DNA from: Bacillota bacterium
GTDB taxonomy: Bacteria; Bacillota; Clostridia; Oscillospirales; Acutalibacteraceae
Length of the DNA: 11,015 bases
Assembly: GCA_023397245.1 (NCBI GenBank)
Contig: JAEWUH010000086.1
Span: 1 to 11,015, forward strand
Reading direction: 5' to 3'
Part shown: in pieces, positions 1 to 5,445 of the stretch
Layout of the letters: each line of letters opens with the position of its first letter
Numbering within the stretch: position 1 is the first letter of the stretch
Program-made: the position numbers and the translations under genes
The notes under the pieces: model-generated
What the model was told of the DNA's origin: nothing
Database searches by the model: none
The model's input: the letters and a program-made list of their open reading frames with translations, nothing else

Positions 1-58
1 CAGTTGTCTTATTCCCTTCATTGCCTTTTGGTTCTGTTAAATTAACTATTATTATATT

Positions 59-784
59 TTATGCATCCGGGTTTGTCAAGTGCTTTTCTTCTTTTTTCCC
101 ATAGGCGCGGTCGGCGGCCTCCCGCGCAAGGTCTATTACCAGCTTCTGGCTGTCGTTTTCCTCCGCGGGCTTTGCCGGAATCGTGGCATAGACCTCGGCA
201 ACCATCGAGCGCATCCAAAGTCCCGGCGTGATGCGCAGGGAGTAACCGCAGCCGCTCTCCGTAAGCCAGTCGTAGAAATTCGCGCGCGGCAGCCCGTACG
301 CCGAAAGGATGGACATGATGGTGCCGCCGTGGGCAACAATGACGGCGTCTGTGACGCCGGAGCGCAGCATTCCCTCCACAACCTTTTCAAAAGCGGCGCA
401 CACCCGGTGCATAAAGACCCCGCCGCTCTCGCCGTTCGGCGGAGTCACCGCTTTGCCCCCAGCCATCCACTGGGCAAAGCCGCTGTTTTCCTTTGCCAGC
501 TCCTCCGCCGTTTTCCCCTCCCAGTCGCCAAAATCGCATTCGCGGAAATCGTCCACAATAACCGGCTGTGCACCGGGATACAGGATATTCAGCGTCTGCA
601 CGCAGCGCTTGAGCGGGCTGCAGTAATAAACCTGCGCCCGGGGATAGGGGCTGCTTTTTTTCAGCTTCTCAAGCTGCGCGATTCCCTCTGCGGCAAGCGG
701 GAGGTCTGTGCGCCCCACATACCGGCCGAGCAAATTGCCCTCTGTAACGCCGTGGCGAATGAGATGAATGGTATACGACTTCAT
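59..784 (-). CDS. Histidine phosphatase family protein (phosphoglycerate mutase-like / CobC-like)
   Basis: This 241-residue cytoplasmic protein belongs to the histidine phosphatase superfamily, whose members remove phosphate from small molecules through a phospho-histidine intermediate. The signature is clear: Arg10-His11-Gly12 near the N-terminus gives the nucleophile His11. Arg60 in the SPLKR stretch, Glu82 in the segment leading to DFGDWEG (84-90), and His152 in VAHGG complete the phosphate pocket and proton donor. The DFG-WEG stretch resembles CobC/alpha-ribazole phosphatase-like members, but no cobalamin gene is nearby, so the substrate is unknown. The family core ends near residue 200; the last 35 or so residues form a charged tail. 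The ATG start has AAGGAG at 792-797, seven bases upstream. The gene is divergent from the XRE regulator and appears to stand alone here. No hairpin terminator is visible in the 58 bases after its stop. Family assignment is firm; substrate is open. Confidence 0.9.
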   Translation of the reverse strand: MKSYTIHLIRHGVTEGNLLGRYVGRTDLPLAAEGIAQLEKLKKSSPYPRAQVYYCSPLKRCVQTLNILYPGAQPVIVDDFRECDFGDWEGKTAEELAKENSGFAQWMAGGKAVTPPNGESGGVFMHRVCAAFEKVVEGMLRSGVTDAVIVAHGGTIMSILSAYGLPRANFYDWLTESGCGYSLRITPGLWMRSMVAEVYATIPAKPAEENDSQKLVIDLAREAADRAYGKKEEKHLTNPDA

Positions 785-820
785 ATTTCTGCTCCTTAAA
801 ATAAATATATTCCATACCGA

Positions 821-850
821 AATTTAGTTTCTAGCGGATTAAGCTGTTAA
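821..850 (-). promoter_or_regulatory. Possible promoter for the histidine phosphatase gene
   Basis: Read on the minus strand, TTAACA (845-850) and TAAATT (821-826) are 18 bases apart. They match five of six and about four of six consensus positions. Transcription would start near 814, leaving a leader of about 30 bases before the ATG at 784. The -10 is weak, so this is only a candidate. The putative -35 lies inside the 836-853 dyad. Confidence 0.3.
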
Positions 851-853
851 TCC
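836..853. promoter_or_regulatory. Perfect 7-bp inverted repeat, candidate operator
   Basis: GGATTAA and TTAATCC are separated by GCTG, forming an 18-bp dyad with perfect arms. It lies in the divergent spacer between the phosphatase and XRE genes and overlaps the possible -35 of the phosphatase gene. This is the size and shape of a site for a dimeric helix-turn-helix repressor. The adjacent XRE protein is an obvious candidate, but that link is inference. Confidence 0.4.
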
Positions 854-909
854 TTTATCAAATCTCAAAATACATTAAGATTTTCTGAGAAAGCCACGAT
901 ATATAGCGG

Positions 910-955
910 CTTTACAACGCGTTATATTTGTTATATACTTTACAAGGTGTTAAAT
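910..955 (+). repeat. Two 18-bp direct repeats flanking the XRE promoter -10
   Basis: The 18-base segments at 910-927 and 938-955 both begin CTTTACAA and agree at 15 of 18 positions, with a 28-bp period. The first covers the -35 and contains the palindrome AACGCGTT (916-923). The second begins in the -10 and covers the expected transcription start. A protein bound to both would occlude RNA polymerase, so they are candidate autoregulatory sites. Function is inferred from position alone. Confidence 0.4.
911..939 (+). promoter_or_regulatory. Sigma-70-type promoter of the XRE regulator gene
   Basis: TTTACA (911-916) and TATACT (934-939) are separated by exactly 17 bases, each matching five of six consensus positions. 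Transcription would begin near 946, giving a leader of about 40 bases to the ATG at 987. This is the best promoter in the 785-986 spacer. Near-copies of an 18-base element cover the -35 and the start point, which suggests repression at this promoter. Confidence 0.65.
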
Positions 956-986
956 TCATTCACAATTCGACAGGGGACATCCTAAT

Positions 987-1691
987 ATGAATAACAATTT
1001 CCCTAGAATTATCACTTTATTACGGAAAGAACGCGGATTAAGTCAGAAAAAGGCAGCCGAGGAATTGGAAGTTTCCCAGGCTTTATTGTCGCATTATGAA
1101 AAGGGAATACGGGAATGCGGACTGGATTTTGTGATTAAAGCCGCCGATTTTTATGACGTCTCCTGCGATTATCTGCTTGGCAGAACCCCGCACCGCAACG
1201 GCGCGACCATCACGGTGGAGGATATCCCCGAGCCGGACGCAATGGGCAAGGAAAACGTTTTAAAGGGAAGCCTGCTGCCCGTACTGAATAAAAAGCTGAT
1301 TGCCAATTCGCTGAATATCATTTACAGCATCCTGCAGAAATGCGGAAACAAGGCGCTTACCGCTGAAATATCCGCTTATCTAAACCTTTCGGTTTACAAA
1401 AGCTTCCGCCTGTTATATTCCGCAAACTCCAAGAACCCGCAAGGGCTTTTTTCGATTCCGGCCAAGCTGAGCAGCGGCCGTTCCTGCGCCGCGCAGGATA
1501 TTGCGCTCTCGAACGCCCAGTGCCTTGCAGGCGGCGACGACGTAGAGGACATGAAGGGGATGGAAAAGGGCAAAATGCCGGCCATATCCCCAGAAAAAAT
1601 TTCCGAGGAGTACCCTCTGTTTTCAACCTCGCTATTTAACCTCATCCAGAACGCGGAAGTGCGGATGGGTGCGAAAAAATCAAGCAAATAA
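987..1691 (+). CDS. XRE-family helix-turn-helix transcriptional regulator
   Basis: This 234-residue protein is predicted to bind DNA. Residues 6-64 form a typical Cro/C1 (HTH_3) domain: the LLRKERGLSQKKAAEEL helix pair, the recognition helix around residues 29-38 (VSQALLSHYE), and the closing DFYDVSCDYLLGR segment usual in clostridial XRE proteins. The rest (about 80-234) has no motif I recognise. It includes a helical stretch (about 90-150), a polar region and a short basic C-terminus, and may sense a ligand or mediate oligomerisation. The ATG has AGGGGA at 972-977, nine bases upstream. The gene has its own promoter (911-939) and terminator (1731-1768), so it is probably monocistronic. It is divergent from the phosphatase and precedes the PadR operon; either could be a target, but autoregulation is the most likely role. 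The HTH call is firm; the regulon is unknown. Confidence 0.88.
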   Translation: MNNNFPRIITLLRKERGLSQKKAAEELEVSQALLSHYEKGIRECGLDFVIKAADFYDVSCDYLLGRTPHRNGATITVEDIPEPDAMGKENVLKGSLLPVLNKKLIANSLNIIYSILQKCGNKALTAEISAYLNLSVYKSFRLLYSANSKNPQGLFSIPAKLSSGRSCAAQDIALSNAQCLAGGDDVEDMKGMEKGKMPAISPEKISEEYPLFSTSLFNLIQNAEVRMGAKKSSK

Positions 1692-1730
1692 ATTATAGCA
1701 TAAATTGTTTAATTTGCAAGAAACCGGTTC

Positions 1731-1768
1731 AGGCCGCCAAAACGATCGTTTTGGCGGCCTGTTTTTAT
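1731..1768 (+). terminator. Rho-independent terminator of the XRE gene (30-bp perfect palindrome)
   Basis: Positions 1731-1760 are a perfect 30-bp palindrome: arms beginning AGGCCGCCAAAACG meet their exact complement, with GATC at the centre. GTTTTTAT follows at 1761-1768. It begins 39 bases after the XRE stop and lies about 28 bases before the next promoter, so it insulates the PadR operon from readthrough. There is no comparable T-run on the other side, so it works rightward only. Confidence 0.9.
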
Positions 1769-1795
1769 AAAGTTAAAATTCACGCAAATATATTA

Positions 1796-1824
1796 TTGAC
1801 ATATAATATTATATTTCGTATAAT
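1796..1824 (+). promoter_or_regulatory. Perfect consensus sigma-70 promoter of the PadR operon
   Basis: TTGACA (1796-1801) and TATAAT (1819-1824) are both exact consensus hexamers with an optimal 17-bp spacer. Transcription should start near 1831. A promoter this strong on a repressor-led operon fits tight repression with strong output once the repressor is released. The spacer contains the 14-bp perfect palindrome 1801-1814, so repressor and polymerase would compete for the same DNA. Confidence 0.88.
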
Positions 1825-1844
1825 ATTGGCAATGTAATAATATT
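1801..1844. promoter_or_regulatory. Candidate PadR operator: 14-bp palindrome plus three TAATATT boxes at 17-bp spacing
   Basis: TAATATT occurs at 1804-1810, 1821-1827 and 1838-1844, exactly 17 bp apart. The first sits in the perfect palindrome 1801-1814. AATATTATA (1805-1813) and TATAATATT (1819-1827) also form perfect 9-bp inverted arms with a five-base gap. The boxes cover the spacer, the -10 and the region just before the start codon. The pattern does not match the ATGT-N8-ACAT form known for some PadR proteins. AT-rich DNA makes short matches easy, but the regular spacing on a promoter is notable. Confidence 0.5.
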
Positions 1845-1849
1845 AATGT

Positions 1850-2179
1850 GTGGTGATTCATACGGTATTTCAATTAGGTTCCGCTCTGTTGGACGCCTGC
1901 GTATTGGCCGTACTGGCAAAGGACGACACCTACGGTTATGTTCTGACGCAAAGCGTGAAGGAAATGATCGATGTTTCAGAGTCTTCCCTGTACCCGGTAT
2001 TGCGGCGGCTTCAAAAGGAAGACTGCCTGACGACCTATGACCAGCCCTTTCAGGGGCGCAACCGACGGTACTACTCCATAACGGAGCACGGGAAAAACCG
2101 GCTTGCGCTGTACGCGCGGGAATGGCAGGAATACAAAGCAAAAGTAGATCACATTTTAGGTGGAGGGATAGAACCATGA
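1850..2179 (+). CDS. PadR-family transcriptional regulator
   Basis: This 109-residue protein is a short (PadR-s2-type) winged-helix repressor. Visible hallmarks are DDTYGYVLTQ (25-34), the recognition-helix segment SSLYPVLRRLQKEDCL (45-60), the wing with NRRYYSITEHGK (71-82), and a short C-terminal dimerisation helix (about 83-104). Such proteins usually repress their own operon. An in-frame TAA at 1844-1846 limits the start to GTG at 1850 or GTG at 1853; I take the first. No clear ribosome site precedes it, and the leader from the predicted transcription start is only about 20 bases, so translation may be weak. The gene is first in the operon, and its TGA overlaps the next ATG (ATGA, 2176-2179). 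It likely controls the membrane-protein genes that follow. Family assignment is firm; the ligand is unknown. Confidence 0.92.
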   Translation: MVIHTVFQLGSALLDACVLAVLAKDDTYGYVLTQSVKEMIDVSESSLYPVLRRLQKEDCLTTYDQPFQGRNRRYYSITEHGKNRLALYAREWQEYKAKVDHILGGGIEP

Positions 2180-2757
2180 ACAAAGAACAATTTATGCTGC
2201 AGCTGCGGGAAGAACTGAGAAGGCTGCCGCATGACGAAGTGGATAACGCACTGGAATACTATGAGGAATATCTGGCGGAAGCAGGGCCGGAAAATGAAGC
2301 AGCCACGATTGCCTCCTGGGGTTCGTCGGCAAAAGTCGCTTCAAAAATCAGTACGCAATACGAAATGAAGCAGGTGATTGCCAATAAATCCGATAAAAAA
2401 GGGTTATCTGCCATATGGGTCGTTATTCTCGCTATTTTTGCTTCCCCCATTGCGATACCGGTTGCGGCAGCATTGGCAATGATCGTCCTCGCACTCGCGA
2501 TTGTTGTAATTACTCTCATTGCCGCTTTGGGAATCATAGCTTTTTCCTTTGCCTTCAGCGGGCTGATCTGCGTGGCCGCGGGAATCGGCATGATTGCTTC
2601 CAGCTTTCCGACATTCCTGTTTTTTACCGGAGCGGGTTTGTTCCTTGCCGGTGCGGGGGTTGCAATGTGCCCGTTTATCGCCCGCGTCAGCAAAAGCGGA
2701 TTTCTCTCAATCGTAAAGCTTTTCAATAAATTCCTGCTCAGGAGGAAATTATCATGA
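2176..2757 (+). CDS. HAAS / DUF1700-domain membrane protein
   Basis: This 193-residue protein has a HAAS/DUF1700-type N-terminal domain (about 1-70) with the typical pattern MNKEQFMLQLREELRRLP, DNALEYYEEYLAEAG, and a helical end at about 52-66. The rest (about 78-168) is strongly hydrophobic, with room for three or four membrane helices, and the C-terminus is basic (LLRRKLS). HAAS proteins typically follow PadR genes and are thought to act in membrane-linked signalling; the mechanism is not established. The ATG at 2176 is chosen over an in-frame upstream ATG at 2122 because GGAGGG at 2162-2167 lies eight bases before it and it overlaps the PadR stop. The stop in turn overlaps the start of the DUF4097 gene, so the three are probably translationally coupled. 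Family assignment is confident; biochemical role is unknown. Confidence 0.88.
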   Translation: MNKEQFMLQLREELRRLPHDEVDNALEYYEEYLAEAGPENEAATIASWGSSAKVASKISTQYEMKQVIANKSDKKGLSAIWVVILAIFASPIAIPVAAALAMIVLALAIVVITLIAALGIIAFSFAFSGLICVAAGIGMIASSFPTFLFFTGAGLFLAGAGVAMCPFIARVSKSGFLSIVKLFNKFLLRRKLS

Positions 2758-3890
2758 CACAAAAGAAGCTACTCAAAATCTGCGGCTGCTTAATGGCGCT
2801 TGGACTGGTGCTCGCCGCAATCGGGTTTTTTACGGGAGCACAGCTGAACTTATCCGTCGGCAGCGGCGGGACAAAACCGGCGGACAGCACCCTTCGTGAA
2901 ATCAAAAAGGAAAATATAGCGGCATTTGAAGCCATTGATATGAACATTGACAGAGCCGATATCGAGTTCGTTCCTTCCGACCATTACGGAGTTGTTATCA
3001 ATTACCACGGGGACGCGGACCAGTTCACCTGCACCGACGAAAACGGCACCTTAACCGTTTCTGAAAAAAATACGGAATCGGTTCATTTTGGGTGGGGTAT
3101 CTTTGCAGAGAGCCATAACACGGTAAAAGTTTACCTGCCAAAAGATACACAGCTAAAACGCCTGAACGTGAAGAATCAGTACGGCGGTTTTACCGCGTCC
3201 GGCTTCGACTCGGCCGATACCGACATTGATTTGTCCTTCGGCGGTCTTAAACTGTCGGACGCGAGCTGCGGCAAAGCGGATTTCACCCTCAGCAACGGCA
3301 AAAGCGAAATTCGGAATATTAAGGCGGATACGATGGCGTTCCGAAACGATTTGGGAAGCAGTACCTTTGAAAACGTCGCGGTTTCCTCTTCCCAAAAAGC
3401 AACGCTGGAAGCCTCCAACGGCTCAATCACAATGAAGGACTTTACGGCAGGGTCCATGGAAATAAGCGATGACCTTGGAAGCGTTACTCTGGAAAAGCTG
3501 ACCGCGGCAGAGCTGAAAAGCAAGCTGAGCAACGGCTCGCTGAAAATGAATGACTGTAAAATCGATCATCTGGACGCTGAAAATTCTCTGGGCAGTATCG
3601 ACATCAGCCATCTTGATTCAAAGGGCGCAAATATTAAGAACCATAGCGGGGGAACCAATCTGGAAGGTGCATTAATGGGAAAAACCACTGTCCACTCCGA
3701 TTTGGGAAGTATTACCGTAAAAACTTCGGTTCCGCAGAAACTTTATACATTCAAGGCATCCTCAAATTTGGGAAGCATCACTTTGAACGGTTCCAGAGAA
3801 GGAAACAGTATTGCTCAGACCGGAAACGGTGAAAACTCACTGCAGCTAACCAACAGCAACGGCAGCATTTCACTCGATTTTGCAGGCTGA
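2754..3890 (+). CDS. DUF4097-family beta-repeat membrane-anchored protein
   Basis: This 378-residue protein has an N-terminal hydrophobic segment (about 9-27), probably an uncleaved anchor since no lipobox is seen. A long extracytoplasmic region follows. Residues 50-140 form a beta-rich lead-in. From about 143 to 371, glycine turns recur roughly every 19 residues: YGG 143, FGG 162, NGK 181, LGS 200, NGS 222, LGS 241, NGS 260, LGS 279, SGG 298, LGS 317, LGS 339, NGS 369. This is the pattern of a stacked beta-solenoid, as in DUF4097 and LiaG-like proteins associated with cell-envelope stress modules. The ATG overlaps the previous stop, and AGGAGG lies at 2740-2745, eight bases upstream. It is the third gene of the PadR operon. 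It probably sits on the outer membrane face, but ligand and function are unknown. No catalytic motif is seen. Confidence 0.87.
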   Translation: MTQKKLLKICGCLMALGLVLAAIGFFTGAQLNLSVGSGGTKPADSTLREIKKENIAAFEAIDMNIDRADIEFVPSDHYGVVINYHGDADQFTCTDENGTLTVSEKNTESVHFGWGIFAESHNTVKVYLPKDTQLKRLNVKNQYGGFTASGFDSADTDIDLSFGGLKLSDASCGKADFTLSNGKSEIRNIKADTMAFRNDLGSSTFENVAVSSSQKATLEASNGSITMKDFTAGSMEISDDLGSVTLEKLTAAELKSKLSNGSLKMNDCKIDHLDAENSLGSIDISHLDSKGANIKNHSGGTNLEGALMGKTTVHSDLGSITVKTSVPQKLYTFKASSNLGSITLNGSREGNSIAQTGNGENSLQLTNSNGSISLDFAG

Positions 3891-3941
3891 TCCCGCTCGC
3901 CTCATCTTAAAGTAAACATAGAATTTGGGGGAAATACAATC

Positions 3942-4769
3942 ATGTGGAACGAAAATGAAAAGAGGCCGACCCTGCAATATCTTGCGCTGGTATTTCTGAT
4001 TGCATGGGTCTCGGAAGCAGTCCTTATTCTATTGGAACAATTCGGAATCATGACGGGTACCGTCCCCGGAACGGCAGGGTTTTTCATCACCTATGCCGTT
4101 ATCGGATTCGGAGCCGGGTTCGCGCCAACCTATGCCATCTATATCCTTTTGAAAAAGTATAAGCATATTAACGGAGTAAAAGACTTTTTCAGGCTTTACT
4201 TTAAGACAGACAATGCGCCAAGAGCAGTATTAATGACGGTTGCTTTCTTCGGTGCTCTGCTCGCGGTCAACATTGTCGGCAATCGATATCTTGGTAACCC
4301 CTGGTATCTCTTTCTGCTCCTGATTCCGCTCATGATGATTGGCGGCGGCATGGAAGAACCCGGGTGGAGGGGATTCCTGCAGCCAAGTCTGGAAAAGAAG
4401 TTCCCGTTTCCCGTTGCGACACTTATTATGGGCATTATTTGGGCCGTCTGGCATCTGCCACTTTGGCTGGTAAAGGGCGCTTCTCAGTCGTCGGCAAATT
4501 TTTTCCTGTTCCTTGTATTTTGCATTGTTCTCAGTTTCGCGCTGGCTGCTCTGTATAAACTGACCGAATGCGTCTTTGCCTGTTCCCTGCTGCACGCATG
4601 GAGCAATGTGCTTGGCGCTATGTTCACTCTTCGTTCCACGGATATCCGGTTGGATACCGGATTGATTGTTATGAGCCTTCTCGAAGTCGCTGCGGCAATC
4701 GTTATCTGGATGCTTGCAGACAGAAAGAAGAAGGCGTCCCAAAAAGAGACTTCCGCACAAATCAGTTAA
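3942..4769 (+). CDS. CPBP-family intramembrane glutamic protease (CAAX/Abi-like)
   Basis: This 275-residue polytopic membrane protein carries the CPBP (Abi/CAAX protease) motifs. Motif 1 is EEPGWR (138-143, the EExxxR form), motif 2 is IIWAVWH (165-171) with His171, and motif 3 is HAWSN (218-222, HxxxN). Hydrophobic segments lie at roughly 12-32, 46-70, 92-112, 120-136, 155-175, 185-206, 208-228 and 238-258. The glutamate and histidine motifs are intact, so an active protease is plausible. Some family members cut prenylated or membrane peptides, others serve in bacteriocin immunity or membrane-protein cleavage. It follows DUF4097 by 51 bases with no promoter or terminator between, and GGGGG at 3927-3931 precedes the ATG. 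It is therefore probably the fourth gene of the PadR operon. The bidirectional terminator follows at 4802-4847. Substrate is unknown. Confidence 0.9.
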   Translation: MWNENEKRPTLQYLALVFLIAWVSEAVLILLEQFGIMTGTVPGTAGFFITYAVIGFGAGFAPTYAIYILLKKYKHINGVKDFFRLYFKTDNAPRAVLMTVAFFGALLAVNIVGNRYLGNPWYLFLLLIPLMMIGGGMEEPGWRGFLQPSLEKKFPFPVATLIMGIIWAVWHLPLWLVKGASQSSANFFLFLVFCIVLSFALAALYKLTECVFACSLLHAWSNVLGAMFTLRSTDIRLDTGLIVMSLLEVAAAIVIWMLADRKKKASQKETSAQIS

Positions 4770-4801
4770 AGCGCAGAAGTATTATTCCGAAAAATGGGCT
4801 T

Positions 4802-4847
4802 AAAAACAAACCGGTCCGTCAGGATTTGACAGACCGGTTTTTCTTTT
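4802..4847. terminator. Bidirectional terminator between the PadR operon and the 4846-5259 gene
   Basis: Arms at 4808-4820 and 4828-4840 pair at 12 of 13 positions with a seven-base loop; the one mismatch is C4817 against A4831. Rightward, a T-rich run (4838-4847) follows. Leftward, the complement reads TTTGTTTTT. It thus has both stem and U-tract on either strand and separates the CPBP gene from the convergent 4846-5259 gene. The rightward T-run touches the stop of that gene. Confidence 0.85.
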
Positions 4848-5259
4848 ACAGTGCCGCCGAAAGCTTCTGGCCTTTTGCGGTCAGCTGAGCATATCCCTTG
4901 CGCATATAGGGAAGATTGAACAAAGCGCCGGGCTCCTTCGCGCCCTCCATCACCATGTGACAGAGCAGCTCATAAATCTTGCTCTTATAATAAACGTCGT
5001 AATCACCGGAAACCCAGACGTGCACAGTGTAATCAATAAAAACCAAACCGTGTTCCATCAGGCTCTTTAAGGCGGCACCGCGTGCCTTTACCAGCTCCAT
5101 GGAGTCCTCCGGCTCCGTGATGCGCACATAGTTCAGTGCGATGCTTACAAGCTCCTCCTCCTCGGAGTTGTGCAGCTCCAGCCGCACAATCGGGAACCGT
5201 TTCTGATTCCGTATATCAAGCAGAATGCTTTTTTCTTCTTCCGTTAACGCTAAGCTCAT
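4846..5259 (-). CDS. Hypothetical protein, unrecognised family
   Basis: I do not recognise this 137-residue protein. It opens with an acidic helical stretch (SLALTEEEKSILLDIRN), then an EEEELVSIALNYVRI segment. Next comes ALKSLMEHGLVFIDY, beta-like stretches (HVWVSGDYDVYY), and a C-terminal AQLTAKGQKL. A helix ending in a -GLVF- turn, followed by beta-strands and a closing LTAKG phrase, is reminiscent of winged-helix proteins, but the usual recognition helix is not evident. No signal peptide, membrane segment or metal site is visible. The ATG at 5257-5259 is preferred because AGAGAGGA (5268-5275) lies eight bases upstream. An in-frame ATG at 5280 would add seven residues but has no ribosome site. 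The gene lies 186 bases downstream of glgA on the same strand, past a terminator, with no obvious own promoter, so it may be expressed by readthrough. Confident as a gene; function unknown. Confidence 0.75.
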   Translation of the reverse strand: MSLALTEEEKSILLDIRNQKRFPIVRLELHNSEEEELVSIALNYVRITEPEDSMELVKARGAALKSLMEHGLVFIDYTVHVWVSGDYDVYYKSKIYELLCHMVMEGAKEPGALFNLPYMRKGYAQLTAKGQKLSAAL

Positions 5260-5335
5260 CGGACTGTTCCTCTCTTTCATCGTTCTATTGTTGTCCGCCT
5301 TGCCGGACTTATCCCCATTTCAGCAGGGATTTTCT

Positions 5336-5368
5336 AAAACAGCCTGCCGTTTTGCGGCAGGCTGTTTT
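5336..5368 (-). terminator. Rho-independent terminator of the glycogen operon
   Basis: Arms at 5336-5349 and 5355-5368 are perfectly complementary over 14 bp, around a five-base loop. On the minus strand the stem has a GC-rich core and ends in GTTTT, so the A/T ends serve as the U-tract. It begins about 77 bases downstream of the glgA stop and about 77 bases upstream of the start of the 4846-5259 gene. It most likely ends glgBCDA transcription. Confidence 0.75.
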
Positions 5369-5394
5369 GGTTGCAAATAATCCGGCAGACTGCG

Positions 5395-5419
5395 AAAAAT
5401 TGCGCCGTAATTTTACGGC
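5395..5419 (-). terminator. Weak hairpin just after glgA
   Basis: GCCGTAA (5404-5410) and TTACGGC (5413-5419) are perfect complements around a two-base gap. On the minus strand the stem is followed by GCAA and five Ts (5395-5399). The stem is short, and a stronger terminator lies farther on, so this may be a secondary terminator or a 3'-end stability hairpin. Confidence 0.35.
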
Positions 5420-5445
5420 TGCGCCACTTTTCCGCCAATCTGAAT

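Noticed and set aside
36..46. GTTAAATTAAC palindrome after the phosphatase stop as a terminator
   Set aside because: Stem is too short and AT-only, with no T-run in the right place.
80..799. Long open frame on the plus strand opposite the histidine phosphatase
   Set aside because: It lies wholly antisense to a gene with intact family motifs, shows no recognisable domain, and its translation is Arg/His/Ala-rich as expected for a shadow frame.
910..955. CRISPR-like repeat
   Set aside because: Only two imperfect copies, a 10-bp gap between them, overlapping a promoter; no array or cas genes.
1846..2040. ATG-started 64-codon frame at the front of the PadR gene
   Set aside because: Its ATG is close to the PadR GTG, but the translation has no family resemblance and overlaps the clear PadR winged-helix frame; no ribosome site supports it.
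2122..2175. Extended N-terminus for the HAAS protein
   Set aside because: The added 18 residues overlap PadR coding sequence and lack a ribosome site, while the ATG at 2176 has GGAGGG eight bases upstream.
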